A stretch of 18,868 nt of DNA, from the NCBI GenBank assembly GCA_023418355.1, contig JAEZZU010000211.1, forward strand, positions 1-18,868, written 5' to 3'. A model generated the notes under the pieces. The model was not told the origin of the DNA, did not search any database, and saw only the letters and a program-made list of their open reading frames with translations. Below are positions 1-7,477 of this stretch, in pieces. How positions within the stretch are numbered: position 1 is the first letter of the stretch; every line of letters starts with the position of its first letter. Both the position numbers and the translations under genes were made by a program. This DNA is from Pseudomonadota bacterium. Its GTDB lineage: Bacteria > Pseudomonadota > Gammaproteobacteria > Burkholderiales > Burkholderiaceae_C.

Positions 1-2
1 TG

Positions 3-1418
3 ATGGCTAAGACCGTTGCAGACGTGATGAACATGGTGAAGGAGAATGAGGTCAAGTTCATTGACCTGCGCTTCACCGACACCCGCGGCAAGGAGCAGCA
101 CGTAACTGTGCCTGTGTCGCACTTTGATGAAGACAAGTTCACTTCGGGCCACGCTTTCGATGGCTCGTCGATCGCTGGCTGGAAGGGTATCGAAGCATCC
201 GACATGCTGCTGATGCCTGAACCCAGCACTGCCAACATCGACCCATTCTTTGAAGAAACCACCCTGTTCCTGCAGTGTGATGTGATCGAACCCGGTGACG
301 GCAAGGCCTATGACCGCGACCCACGTTCCGTGGCCAAGCGCGCTGAAGCCTATCTGAAGTCTTCCGGTCTGGGTGACACCGCTTACTTTGGTCCAGAACC
401 CGAATTCTTCATCTTCGACGGCGTGCGCTGGAGCACTGAGCCCAACAACCCCTTCTACGAAATCGAAGAGTACGAAGCACCCTGGAACAGCGGCGCCAAG
501 TTTGAAGGCGGCAACCGCGGCCACCGTCCTCGCGTCAAGGGCGGTTACTTCCCCGTGCCCCCCGTCGACAGCACACAGGACATGCGTGCCGAGATGTCCC
601 TGATCCTCGAATCCCTGGGCATCCCTGTCGAAGTGTTCCACCACGAAGTGGCTGGCGCTGGCCAGAACGAACTGGGCACCAAGTTCTCTACCCTGGTAGA
701 GCGCGCTGACTGGACCCAGGTGCAGAAGTACGTGATCTGGAACGTGGCCAACACTTATGGCAAGACCGCGACTTTCATGCCCAAGCCCTACAACGGCGAC
801 AACGGCTCGGGTATGCACGTGCACCAGTCCGTATGGAAGGACGGCAAGAACCTGTTCGCAGGCGACGGCTATGCTGGCCTGTCTGACTTTGCCCTGTACT
901 ACATCGGCTGCATCATCAAGCACGCTCGTGCACTGAACGCGATCACCAACCCTTCTACCAACTCGTACAAGCGTCTGGTGCCCGGTTTTGAAGCGCCTGT
1001 GAAGCTGGCTTACTCCGCCAAGAACCGTTCCGCATCCATCCGTATTCCTTACGTGGCCAACCCCAAGGGTCGTCGCGTGGAAGCTCGCTTCCCCGATCCA
1101 ATGATGAACCCCTACCTGGGCTTTGCTGCCCTGCTGATGGCAGGTCTGGACGGCGTGGAAAACAAGATCCATCCCGGCGAAGCTGCGACCAAGGACCTGT
1201 ACCACCTGCCCCCAGAGGAAGACAAGCTGGTGCCTACCGTGTGCCACAGCCTGGACCAAGCGCTGGAAGCACTGGACGCAGACCGCACCTTCCTGACCAA
1301 GGGCGGCGTGTTCTCCGATGCCATGATCGATGCCTACATCGAGCTGAAGATGGGCGAAGTGACTCGCTACCGCCAGTCCGTACACCCTGTCGAATACGAC
1401 ATGTACTACTCGCTGTAA
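3..1418 (+). CDS. glnA: Type I glutamine synthetase
   Basis: Catalyses ATP-dependent condensation of glutamate and ammonia to glutamine in the cytoplasm, the main entry of ammonium into metabolism; the family forms dodecamers. The product is 471 residues, the usual length of the adenylylated beta-type bacterial enzyme. Visible signatures are FDGSSIAGW near residue 52, the metal/ATP region NGSGMHVHQS near 265, NPSTNSYKRLVPGFEAP near 315, and KDLYHLPPEE, whose Tyr400 matches the family's adenylylation tyrosine, so GlnE-type control is expected. The start ATG is at base 3, so the ribosome site and promoter (expected to be sigma-54/NtrC dependent) lie outside the window. It is followed by two hairpins, a small secreted-protein gene, and ntrB and ntrC in the same direction. 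No key residue seems to be missing. Identification is secure. Confidence 0.98.
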   Translation: MAKTVADVMNMVKENEVKFIDLRFTDTRGKEQHVTVPVSHFDEDKFTSGHAFDGSSIAGWKGIEASDMLLMPEPSTANIDPFFEETTLFLQCDVIEPGDGKAYDRDPRSVAKRAEAYLKSSGLGDTAYFGPEPEFFIFDGVRWSTEPNNPFYEIEEYEAPWNSGAKFEGGNRGHRPRVKGGYFPVPPVDSTQDMRAEMSLILESLGIPVEVFHHEVAGAGQNELGTKFSTLVERADWTQVQKYVIWNVANTYGKTATFMPKPYNGDNGSGMHVHQSVWKDGKNLFAGDGYAGLSDFALYYIGCIIKHARALNAITNPSTNSYKRLVPGFEAPVKLAYSAKNRSASIRIPYVANPKGRRVEARFPDPMMNPYLGFAALLMAGLDGVENKIHPGEAATKDLYHLPPEEDKLVPTVCHSLDQALEALDADRTFLTKGGVFSDAMIDAYIELKMGEVTRYRQSVHPVEYDMYYSL

Positions 1419-1423
1419 AGCAT

Positions 1424-1457
1424 GGGCTTGCTGTGCTCCTGCAAGGGAGCACAGCCC
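1424..1457 (+). other. Hairpin directly after glnA
   Basis: A 9-bp perfect stem (1431-1439 with 1446-1454) with a short GCAA-type loop, extended by an outer GGG/CCC pairing (1424-1426 with 1455-1457) across a four-base bulge. No T run follows, so it is not an intrinsic terminator on its own. It sits six bases after the glnA stop and seven bases before a second, terminator-like hairpin. It may protect the 3' end of glnA mRNA or act together with the next hairpin. Confidence 0.6.
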
Positions 1458-1463
1458 ATCTGC

Positions 1464-1496
1464 AAAAAAATGGCAACCATGGGTTGCCATTTTTTT
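1464..1496 (+). terminator. Intrinsic terminator after glnA
   Basis: Perfect 15-bp inverted repeat (1464-1478 and 1482-1496) with an ATG loop; the right arm ends in seven T and the left arm begins with seven A, so it could act in both directions. It separates glnA from the downstream secreted-protein/ntrBC genes. Expression of ntrBC would then depend on read-through or on a second promoter in 1497-1600, which I could not identify. Confidence 0.85.
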
Positions 1497-1600
1497 CGGA
1501 AAACTTCACGGAATGCGCGCAATCAATCAAAGACAAGCCATGCGGCACATTGCAAAATGCTGCGACCCCTCAAGAGGGAATGGGATGGATTCTTTTGATT

Positions 1601-1605
1601 GGAGG
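1601..1605 (+). promoter_or_regulatory. Ribosome binding site choosing ATG 1615
   Basis: GGAGG lies nine bases before ATG 1615. The reading frame is open further upstream, but only this start has a strong Shine-Dalgarno and places a clean signal peptide at the N-terminus. ATG 1585 has a weaker GAGGGA seven bases upstream and would add ten non-hydrophobic residues. Confidence 0.75.
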
Positions 1606-1614
1606 CCGAAAAAA

Positions 1615-2121
1615 ATGCAACGATGGATCGTCATGCTGGCAGGAGGCTGCATCAGCACAGTCATGCTGCACGGAGTCGCTCTGGCTCAGAATCAGATATA
1701 CCGCTGCGGCAATGAGTACACCAACAACGCCACCATCGCCAAGCAGCGCAACTGCCAGGTGGTAGAGGGCGGGCATGTGACTGTGGTGCACACCGACAGC
1801 CCCCGCTCCAGCAGCAAAGCTGCTTCCAGCGCAAACAGCAAGCCCAGCCCGAACCGCGCAGCAAAAGTAGACCCCAGCCAGCAAAAATCGCGTGACAGCG
1901 ATGCCCGCAGCATCTTGCAGGCGGAGCTGGAAAGAGCACAGCAAAAGCTTCAAGCGCTCCAAGAGGAATACAACGGCGGCAATCCCGTCAAAACTGCACT
2001 GGAGCTGCGCAACCCACAGGTCTACAACGAACGGCTGGATGCCCTGAAAGCCAATATCGCACGCCAGGAGGCCGATATCGCAGGCATTCAGCGTGAACTC
2101 TCGCGCCACAAAGGCAATTAA
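1615..2121 (+). CDS. Secreted DUF4124-like coiled-coil protein
   Basis: Product of 168 residues. Residues 1-24 form a signal peptide (basic start, hydrophobic core, VALA cleavage before QN), so it is exported. The mature N-terminus has IYRCGNEYTNN and a second cysteine at 47 (first at 31), resembling the short DUF4124 module; the two cysteines could form a disulfide. A Ser/Ala/Pro-rich low-complexity linker (about 62-95) follows, then two helical stretches rich in Glu, Gln, Lys and Leu (about 100-165), probably coiled coil. No catalytic motif is visible. It lies between glnA and ntrB, 17 bases before ntrB, so it is probably co-transcribed with ntrBC. From memory, a similar small gene occurs at this place in related Comamonadaceae. 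The role is unknown; envelope structural or sensory functions are guesses. The domain call is moderately sure, export is quite sure. Confidence 0.82.
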   Translation: MQRWIVMLAGGCISTVMLHGVALAQNQIYRCGNEYTNNATIAKQRNCQVVEGGHVTVVHTDSPRSSSKAASSANSKPSPNRAAKVDPSQQKSRDSDARSILQAELERAQQKLQALQEEYNGGNPVKTALELRNPQVYNERLDALKANIARQEADIAGIQRELSRHKGN

Positions 2122-2138
2122 TTCATAGATTTCATTTC

Positions 2139-3215
2139 ATGCCTCTAGATTCCTCCAGCCCCGCCCAGCGCTTTGCCGCACTGGATCTGCTGTCCACACT
2201 GGCCGCTGTGGTCGATCAGCAAGGCCTGCTCATATTTGCGAATGCCGCACTGGAAAGCGCCATGGGCATTTCGCGGCGCATGCTGGAGGGCAGCGAGTTT
2301 GCCCAATACCTGTCCACCCCCTCACTGCTGCAAAGCGGCCTGCATGCTGCAGATGGTCAAAGCTATGCAGCCATGAGCTTTGATACCAGCCTGCTGTGCA
2401 ACAGTCAGGATGCGCTGTTTGTGCACGTCACCGTCACTCCGGTCGAGCACACGAACTACAAGCTGATTGAACTGTGGGTGCTGGAGCAGCAAGCCCGGCA
2501 AGACCGCGAGGAGCGCCTGGTCGAACAGGCCCAGGCCAACAAGGAACTGGTCCGCAACCTGGCCCATGAGATCAAAAACCCGCTGGGGGGCATTCGTGGC
2601 GCCGCGCAATTGCTGGAAATGGAACTGGACAGCAAGGAGCTGCACGAATACACCCAGGTCATCATCCATGAGGCAGACCGCCTGCAAAGCCTGGTGGATC
2701 GCCTGCTGGCACCGCACCGCCACCCCCATCAGCTCACCGACCTCAATATCCACGAAGTCTGTGAACGCGTGCGCTCGCTGGTGCTGCTTGAATATCCACA
2801 AGGGCTCAAGATCAAGCGCGACTACGACATCTCGATCCCGGAATTCAAAGGCGACCGGGAACAGCTCATTCAAGCCCTGCTGAACATTGTGCAGAATGCA
2901 GCGCTGGTGTTGTCCGACAGTATTGCCAATGGTGATGATGCTGAAATCACCTTGCGTACGCGCGTTGCACGCCAGGTCACAATTGGCCGTCAGCGCCACA
3001 GACTGGCATTGGAATTGCATGTCATAGACAACGGCCCCGGCGTACCGGATCACATCAAGGAGCGGATTTTCTTCCCTCTGGTGACCGGACGGGATGGAGG
3101 CTCAGGTTTAGGACTTCCCTTGGCGCAGACCTTTGTGCAACGCCATCACGGTCTTATTGAATGCGAAAGCATCCCTGGGCGCACGGACTTCCGTATTCTG
3201 ATCCCGCTGCCATAA
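2139..3215 (+). CDS. ntrB: Nitrogen sensor histidine kinase NtrB
   Basis: Cytoplasmic histidine kinase/phosphatase that, with PII, controls phosphorylation of NtrC according to nitrogen status. 358 residues, normal for the family, with no membrane segment. Order: PAS sensor domain (about 15-120), a helical linker, the H-box HEIKNPLGG with phospho-acceptor His143, N-box LLNIVQNA with Asn253, G1 box DNGPG at 297-301, and G2 box GGSGLGL at 320-326. The start ATG is 17 bases after the preceding stop and lacks a Shine-Dalgarno, suggesting translational coupling to the secreted-protein gene; no better start is evident. ntrC follows after 48 bases. All catalytic motifs are intact. Confidence 0.97.
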   Translation: MPLDSSSPAQRFAALDLLSTLAAVVDQQGLLIFANAALESAMGISRRMLEGSEFAQYLSTPSLLQSGLHAADGQSYAAMSFDTSLLCNSQDALFVHVTVTPVEHTNYKLIELWVLEQQARQDREERLVEQAQANKELVRNLAHEIKNPLGGIRGAAQLLEMELDSKELHEYTQVIIHEADRLQSLVDRLLAPHRHPHQLTDLNIHEVCERVRSLVLLEYPQGLKIKRDYDISIPEFKGDREQLIQALLNIVQNAALVLSDSIANGDDAEITLRTRVARQVTIGRQRHRLALELHVIDNGPGVPDHIKERIFFPLVTGRDGGSGLGLPLAQTFVQRHHGLIECESIPGRTDFRILIPLP

Positions 3216-3263
3216 GACTTCGGGCCGACAACAATGCACAGCAACGGAAGGTAAACACAGCAT

Positions 3264-4805
3264 ATGAAGCCGATCTGGATAGTAGATGACGACCCCTCGA
3301 TCCGCTTCGTCTTAGAAAAGGCGTTGGCTCGCGAGAATCTGGAAACCCGCAGTTTCAGCAACCCTCGTGAAGTGCTCCATGCACTGGCGGAAATTCCTGA
3401 AGGCGACCCATCGCATCAAGGCCCCCGGGTACTGGTCAGCGATATCCGCATGCCCGGCGGCTCCGGTCTGCAGTTGCTGGAAGAGGTACATACCCAGCAC
3501 CCAGACCTGCCCGTCATCATCATGACGGCCTATTCGGACCTGGACAGTGCCGTCTCCGCTTTCCAGCGCGGCGCATTTGAATATCTGCCCAAGCCTTTTG
3601 ACCTGCCCAAGGCGGTAGAGCTGATCCGCCGTGCCGTGGAAGAAACCGAGCACGAGCAGGTGACCGAAGAGCGCATCAGTGCCATGCCAGAAATGCTTGG
3701 CCAGGCACCAGCCATGCAGGATGTGTTCCGCGCCATTGGTCGCCTGAGCCAGAGTGCGGTGACCGTGTTGATCACCGGTGAGTCCGGTGCCGGCAAGGAG
3801 CTGGTAGCACGTGCACTGCACAAGCACTCCCCTGTTTCCAATGGCCCCTTTGTGGCCATCAATACGGCAGCCATCCCCAAGGATTTGCTGGAGTCCGAGT
3901 TGTTCGGTCACGAACGCGGCGCGTTCACGGGCGCACAAACCCAGCGCCGGGGTCGCTTTGAACAGGCCGAAGGCGGCACCCTCTTCCTCGATGAAATTGG
4001 CGATATGCCGTTTGATCTGCAGACACGCCTGCTGCGCGTGCTCTCGGACGGCCAGTTTTATCGCGTGGGCGGTCACACTGCCGTCAAAAGCAATGTGCGC
4101 GTGATTGCAGCCACCCACCAGAATCTGGAGCAGCGCGTCAAGGACGGCGTCTTCCGTGAAGACTTGTTCCACCGCCTGAACGTGATTCGTCTGCGTCTGC
4201 CCTCGCTGCGCGAGCGTGCGGAAGACATTCCCATGCTGGTCAGACACTTCCTGCAGCGCAGTGCCAAGCAGCTGGGCGTAGAGCCCAAGCGCATCTCCGA
4301 AGCCGCGCTGCAGCGCCTGGTGCAATTCAAGTTTCCGGGCAACGTACGTCAGCTGGAGAACATCTGCCACTGGCTGACAGTGATGGCCCCTGCACAGCAA
4401 ATTTCCCTGCAGGACCTGCCTCCTGAGGTGCTGGAGGGTGATGGCAAGCAAACCCCTCTGCCAGCTTCTGCAGTAGCAGAGAGTCAGCCACAGGATGCCC
4501 CAGCACCCTTGCCCAGCATCTCTACACCGCAGGTCGCCGCAGAAAGCATGGCCACTGCTGACAACTGGAGAACGCTGCTGGAAGCCGAGGCACGCAAACT
4601 GCTGCAAAGCGAAGGCAAAGATGTCTGGGACATTCTGAGCCAGCAGTTTGAATCCAGCCTCATCACCACGGCGCTCACACTGACCCATGGGCGCAGAATG
4701 GAAGCAGCACAGCGCCTGGGGATTGGCCGCAACACCATCACCCGGAAAATCCAGGAGCTGGGCTTGGACAACGCAGAACGTCTGGCGCAGGACGAAGTCC
4801 GCTAA
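3264..4805 (+). CDS. ntrC: Nitrogen response regulator NtrC
   Basis: Sigma-54-dependent enhancer-binding activator phosphorylated by NtrB. Order: receiver domain (1-125) with phospho-acceptor Asp60 in SDIRMPG; AAA+ domain with Walker A GESGAGKE (172-179), sigma-54-contacting GAFTGA (219-224) and Walker B GGTLFLDEIGD (237-247); and a C-terminal Fis-type helix-turn-helix (about 478-497, AAQRLGIGRNTITRKI). At 513 residues it is longer than the enteric protein (about 470); the extra length is mainly a Pro/Gln/Ala-rich linker around 392-430 between the AAA+ and DNA-binding parts. GGAAGG (3246-3251) lies twelve bases before the ATG. A strong terminator follows, closing the operon. Identification is secure. 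Confidence 0.97.
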   Translation: MKPIWIVDDDPSIRFVLEKALARENLETRSFSNPREVLHALAEIPEGDPSHQGPRVLVSDIRMPGGSGLQLLEEVHTQHPDLPVIIMTAYSDLDSAVSAFQRGAFEYLPKPFDLPKAVELIRRAVEETEHEQVTEERISAMPEMLGQAPAMQDVFRAIGRLSQSAVTVLITGESGAGKELVARALHKHSPVSNGPFVAINTAAIPKDLLESELFGHERGAFTGAQTQRRGRFEQAEGGTLFLDEIGDMPFDLQTRLLRVLSDGQFYRVGGHTAVKSNVRVIAATHQNLEQRVKDGVFREDLFHRLNVIRLRLPSLRERAEDIPMLVRHFLQRSAKQLGVEPKRISEAALQRLVQFKFPGNVRQLENICHWLTVMAPAQQISLQDLPPEVLEGDGKQTPLPASAVAESQPQDAPAPLPSISTPQVAAESMATADNWRTLLEAEARKLLQSEGKDVWDILSQQFESSLITTALTLTHGRRMEAAQRLGIGRNTITRKIQELGLDNAERLAQDEVR

Positions 4806-4823
4806 CCCTGCACTGCCGCACTG

Positions 4824-4862
4824 CAAAATGCCGTTCACCTTCGTGGACGGCATTTTGTTTTT
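4824..4862 (+). terminator. Intrinsic terminator after ntrC
   Basis: A 15-bp stem (4824-4838 with 4843-4857; one G-T pair) with a CTTC loop, followed by TTTTT. It begins 18 bases after the ntrC stop and ends the nitrogen-control transcript. Confidence 0.9.
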
Positions 4863-5026
4863 GGCGAACGTCACACTTGTAGCGGTTTGTACTCACTTAG
4901 CAGACAGCACTGCATACAAGACGCCATCACCCTGCAGTCGGTGACCAGGACCATGACTTGCGACACCCCCGCCATTCGTCCTACACCTACCGTTTATCTC
5001 TACCGACCATCAAAAAATTGCAGTCG

Positions 5027-5055
5027 TTGACAATTGATTGCTGCGGTGCAAAAAG
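5027..5055 (+). promoter_or_regulatory. Possible sigma-70 promoter
   Basis: A perfect TTGACA (5027-5032) is followed after 17 bases by a poor -10 (5050-5055, three of six consensus bases) preceded by TG at 5047-5048 in the extended -10 position. Transcription would begin near 5062, next to the proposed start of the following gene, giving a very short or absent leader. The weak -10 keeps this tentative. Confidence 0.3.
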
Positions 5056-5061
5056 CCGTAC

Positions 5062-5925
5062 ATGCATCCATTGCTTCACCATATGCGGTTTTACATCTCC
5101 CCATCAGCAGCACCGTCTGCGCCCCAGCTACTCCCTGCCGAAAACGCCTACTCCTTCAGCGTCGTCGAGATACAGACGCGCTTGCTGGCAGAGCTGGAGA
5201 ACAAATACTGGCACAAACATTTTGCACACTGCCCCTATTACGTATCTGGCCGCAGTTACGACCAGTACCAGCCAGCCTATGAGCTGGGCTGGCTCAATGC
5301 CATGCAGCACCCTCACTCAAGCTTTGACGCACTCGAGGCACATCTGGCTCAGCAATGGAGCAGCCAGCGCAGCACCAGTCTGCTGTCATGGAATGAGGTG
5401 AGCCTGGCGGTTCAGGATGCCTGGAAGCATGCGCTGCTGCAGCAACAGGCATGGCGCAAGCCTGCAGCACCCACCACCTCACTGACACCCGAGATGAGCA
5501 AGGTACTGCAGTCCCTCTACAGGCGCTGCGTGCAGCTGTCCAGTGAACTGGCACGCCTTGCAAGCATGCAGGCGGGTGACTTTGTCATTGAAGTCATTCA
5601 TCAACATGCCCGCATGTTCCGCAGCTTTTCGCGCAGCCTGGCCAAGCTCTGCGCAACGCCACGTCCGCCGCTGTCATTGAGCCACTGGCTGGTGCACCAA
5701 GTGCGTCGACACTGGAGCTCCATGCAGTCTCGCCTCCTGGAAGCAGACCCGGAGTCCCTGCTGCTGGAGTGTGAGCAAAAAGAAAGTGAACTGCTGCAGG
5801 CCTATCAAAAGGCTTGCGAACACAAGTTGCCAGAAGACGTACACCACATCTTGCAGCAGCAAACCCTGCAGCTGAGACAGCAACTGGAAAAGCTGCGTCT
5901 GGCACGTACGCTCCGGGACTTCTGA
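5062..5925 (+). CDS. DUF2383-type helical-bundle protein
   Basis: Product of 287 residues from ATG 5062; the frame is open upstream to a TTG at 5038, and ATG 5083 (280 residues) is equally possible. No start has a Shine-Dalgarno, so the N-terminus is uncertain. Residues 49-77 contain YWHKHFAHCPYY followed by GRSYDQYQPAYELGW, a motif that in other bacteria precedes DUF2383 domains (arginine/tyrosine-rich 'RPY...DY.PAY' form, recalled from the family). Residues 147-279 are all helical and match the DUF2383 (ferritin-like four-helix bundle) pattern, including LLLECEQKESELLQAYQKA and the LPEDV step before the last helix. There is no signal peptide or membrane segment. Related proteins are often tied to general stress, but the biochemical role is unknown and I cannot confirm metal ligands. 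It is followed by a MoaF-like gene 150 bases on. Confidence 0.8.
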   Translation: MHPLLHHMRFYISPSAAPSAPQLLPAENAYSFSVVEIQTRLLAELENKYWHKHFAHCPYYVSGRSYDQYQPAYELGWLNAMQHPHSSFDALEAHLAQQWSSQRSTSLLSWNEVSLAVQDAWKHALLQQQAWRKPAAPTTSLTPEMSKVLQSLYRRCVQLSSELARLASMQAGDFVIEVIHQHARMFRSFSRSLAKLCATPRPPLSLSHWLVHQVRRHWSSMQSRLLEADPESLLLECEQKESELLQAYQKACEHKLPEDVHHILQQQTLQLRQQLEKLRLARTLRDF

Positions 5926-6075
5926 GCACAGACAGTCATGTGCCGTAATGCTGTAGTCCACAAAACTTGCTTTATCTCGGGCGATCTTCCCACAGACCAT
6001 GCAAAGCATCCGATTCAACAATTGCTTGCATGCAAGGTCAGCACATGCTGGCACAGTAGGTGAAGGGATTTAAAA

Positions 6076-6414
6076 ATGACAATGCACTACACAGGCGCTT
6101 TACTGGGACGAGACGCAGTCATAGAGTTTCCAGAGAGTACAGCGTATGTGAGCTATTCAGTGCGCGGAGAGCTGAAGTGGAAGGTGACAGACAAACACGG
6201 CAATGTCACCCATGGGCAGGAGCGCCTGAGTTACTTGCAACTGTCTGACACGCTACATTTCTTGAACTGGGTGGAAAAAACAGGCTTTACCGTCAGCCAG
6301 GTCATCGATACAGAGACATGCACCGTCAAGGCATTCTGGTCCTATGCCGATGAAATGAGCGATTCGGGCCATCGTGCTTCCATGTTTGTGAACGGCACCT
6401 TCCGTTTCGCCTGA
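6076..6414 (+). CDS. Small MoaF-like (calycin) protein
   Basis: Product of 112 residues. A GAAGGGA ribosome site (6062-6068) sits seven bases before the ATG. The pattern of short beta strands, LKWKVTDKHGN, LNWVEKTGFTVSQVIDTE and a terminal GTFRF resembles the MoaF-related lipocalin-like fold (small beta barrel with one bound ligand). MoaF was first noted in monoamine-regulated clusters of enteric bacteria, but most homologues, probably including this one, are uncharacterised. There is no signal peptide, so it is probably cytoplasmic. It stands alone between the DUF2383 gene and a terminator, so context does not reveal a substrate. Coding status is well supported; the family call is moderate. 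Confidence 0.75.
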   Translation: MTMHYTGALLGRDAVIEFPESTAYVSYSVRGELKWKVTDKHGNVTHGQERLSYLQLSDTLHFLNWVEKTGFTVSQVIDTETCTVKAFWSYADEMSDSGHRASMFVNGTFRFA

Positions 6415-6432
6415 GTACAAGCGCTACCCCAT

Positions 6433-6471
6433 AAACAAACAGCCCTTGCACTCGGCAAGGGCTGTTTGTTT
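6433..6471. terminator. Bidirectional terminator between convergent genes
   Basis: A perfect 17-bp inverted repeat (6433-6449 and 6455-6471) with a five-base loop. The right arm ends TTTGTTT and continues TTC; the opposite strand ends GTTTGTTTA. It lies 19 bases after the MoaF-like gene and 18 bases before the stop of the minus-strand lipoprotein, so it probably ends both transcripts. Confidence 0.85.
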
Positions 6472-6489
6472 TCGCTCGTCAGTGCACGC

Positions 6490-7296
6490 TTAACGCTTGA
6501 TTTCACTTTCCACCACCAGATCCAGCACATCCACGTATTTGGAGGCATCGGCTGGTGCGTTCTGGTTGGTGTAGCGCTTGATGCGAAGAATATTGCGCAC
6601 ATGCGGGTGCTTGCTGTAGCCCTCAATGGAGCCGTAGTAATTGCTCCAGGGACCAAAGCTTTGCTTGAGGCCCTGGGCATCGTATTTCACTTCCCGCACT
6701 TGCAGGCACTGCGCATTCTCCATCAGCGGATGGGTACAGGCCACCTTGTCGGGAGCAACTTCCAGGAAAACCTGCTCGCTCGGACCATACAGCGTTTCAT
6801 ACGTGGGCTTGCCCTTGAGTTCCCAGACCACGCCACCCTGGAAGGTCAGTGCCAGCACCGGCGCAGTCGCGGAGCCAGCAATCTTCCAGGACTGGACCTT
6901 GGGCAACTGCTGTGCCACATGGCGCTCCAGAGTCACCAGCTTTTCATCATTACAGGCCATCATGGTGGAAACCATGCGGCTGATCTGCAGCGCATCGCCC
7001 TGCGTTTCATAGCCGCCATGCATGTGATTGCACAGGCGTTTGACCACCAGTGCATTCGCATCTGTGAACTGCAGTTCCACGGGAACGCGACTGTCCACAA
7101 CAGCCTGCTGCCACTGCATGTTGGTACTGCCATCCACATCACGTACCTGGTTCAACTGCCAGTGATGGGTCTGCAGCGAGACGGGCGTCGATGCGCTCGT
7201 AGGTTGTGGACGCTTTTGCACATCCGTGGCATGCGTGCACCCCAGTGCAAAAGTGGTGAGTACGCAGGCTGCAGCAATTGATTTCAAAGACGACAT
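6490..7296 (-). CDS. META + DUF4377 domain lipoprotein
   Basis: Product of 268 residues. Residues 1-20 are a lipoprotein signal (SSLKSIAAACVLTTFALGC) with the lipidated Cys20, so it should be anchored in the envelope. Residues about 42-140 match the META (HslJ-like) fold: an HHWQL opening, a strand pair around ELQFTDANALVV, and a CNHMHGGY step with paired cysteines. Residues about 165-265 match DUF4377: FLEVAPDKVACTHP, CLQVREVKYD, WSNYYGSIEGY and a final NAPADASKYVDVLDLVV. AAGGA lies nine bases before the start. META proteins are linked to stress and novobiocin resistance in other bacteria, but no activity is known for this pair. It is a single gene with a long structured upstream region. Domain calls are quite sure; the function is unknown. 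Confidence 0.85.
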   Translation of the reverse strand: MSSLKSIAAACVLTTFALGCTHATDVQKRPQPTSASTPVSLQTHHWQLNQVRDVDGSTNMQWQQAVVDSRVPVELQFTDANALVVKRLCNHMHGGYETQGDALQISRMVSTMMACNDEKLVTLERHVAQQLPKVQSWKIAGSATAPVLALTFQGGVVWELKGKPTYETLYGPSEQVFLEVAPDKVACTHPLMENAQCLQVREVKYDAQGLKQSFGPWSNYYGSIEGYSKHPHVRNILRIKRYTNQNAPADASKYVDVLDLVVESEIKR

Positions 7297-7338
7297 CGCG
7301 CCATTTCCTTTTCGTTATGAACTACCCACGCACTCCTG

Positions 7339-7398
7339 CCAACCAGAGGTTGGTAGATGCTTGCAAAGCTTGTCGCCTTTGCTTCGAAAGCATCTTTT
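7339..7398. other. Tandem hairpins in leader of the minus-strand lipoprotein
   Basis: Two adjacent hairpins, 7339-7353 and 7356-7394. Read on the minus strand they would lie in the 5' leader 43-98 bases before the lipoprotein start. Read on the plus strand the second is followed by TTTT and looks like a small terminator, which would suit a short plus-strand RNA. The sequence alone does not decide between these. Confidence 0.45.
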
Positions 7399-7431
7399 CA
7401 AGGACAGCGTGAGTCGGGTCTAGGCATATGA

Positions 7432-7477
7432 AACTGCAGCTTTGAGCTTGCCCTCAGAAGGGCCTGTGGCTGCAGTT
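7432..7477. repeat. Nested inverted repeat
   Basis: Arms AACTGCAGC (7432-7440) and GCTGCAGTT (7469-7477) enclose a second 5-bp stem GCCCT/AGGGC (7450-7454 with 7459-7463). There is no T run on either side. It could be an RNA structure or a dimeric operator; its role is unknown. Confidence 0.5.

Noticed and set aside
3312..4874. 520-codon open frame on the minus strand opposite ntrC
   Set aside because: Antisense shadow of ntrC, extends through the ntrC terminator, no known domains or ribosome site.
5209..5226. TGGCAC...TTTTGCA resembling a sigma-54 promoter
   Set aside because: Spacing between the GG and GC elements is two bases too long and it lies inside a coding region.
5547..5564. TGGCACGCCTTGCAAG resembling a sigma-54 promoter
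   Set aside because: Spacing is two bases too short and it is within a coding region.
6025..6036. CTTGCATGCAAG palindrome upstream of the MoaF-like gene
   Set aside because: Twelve-base palindrome alone, without a second site or promoter context, is not enough to call an operator.
6466..7281. 271-codon open frame on the plus strand opposite the META/DUF4377 lipoprotein
   Set aside because: The minus-strand frame has a lipobox, ribosome site and two recognised domains; this one has none.
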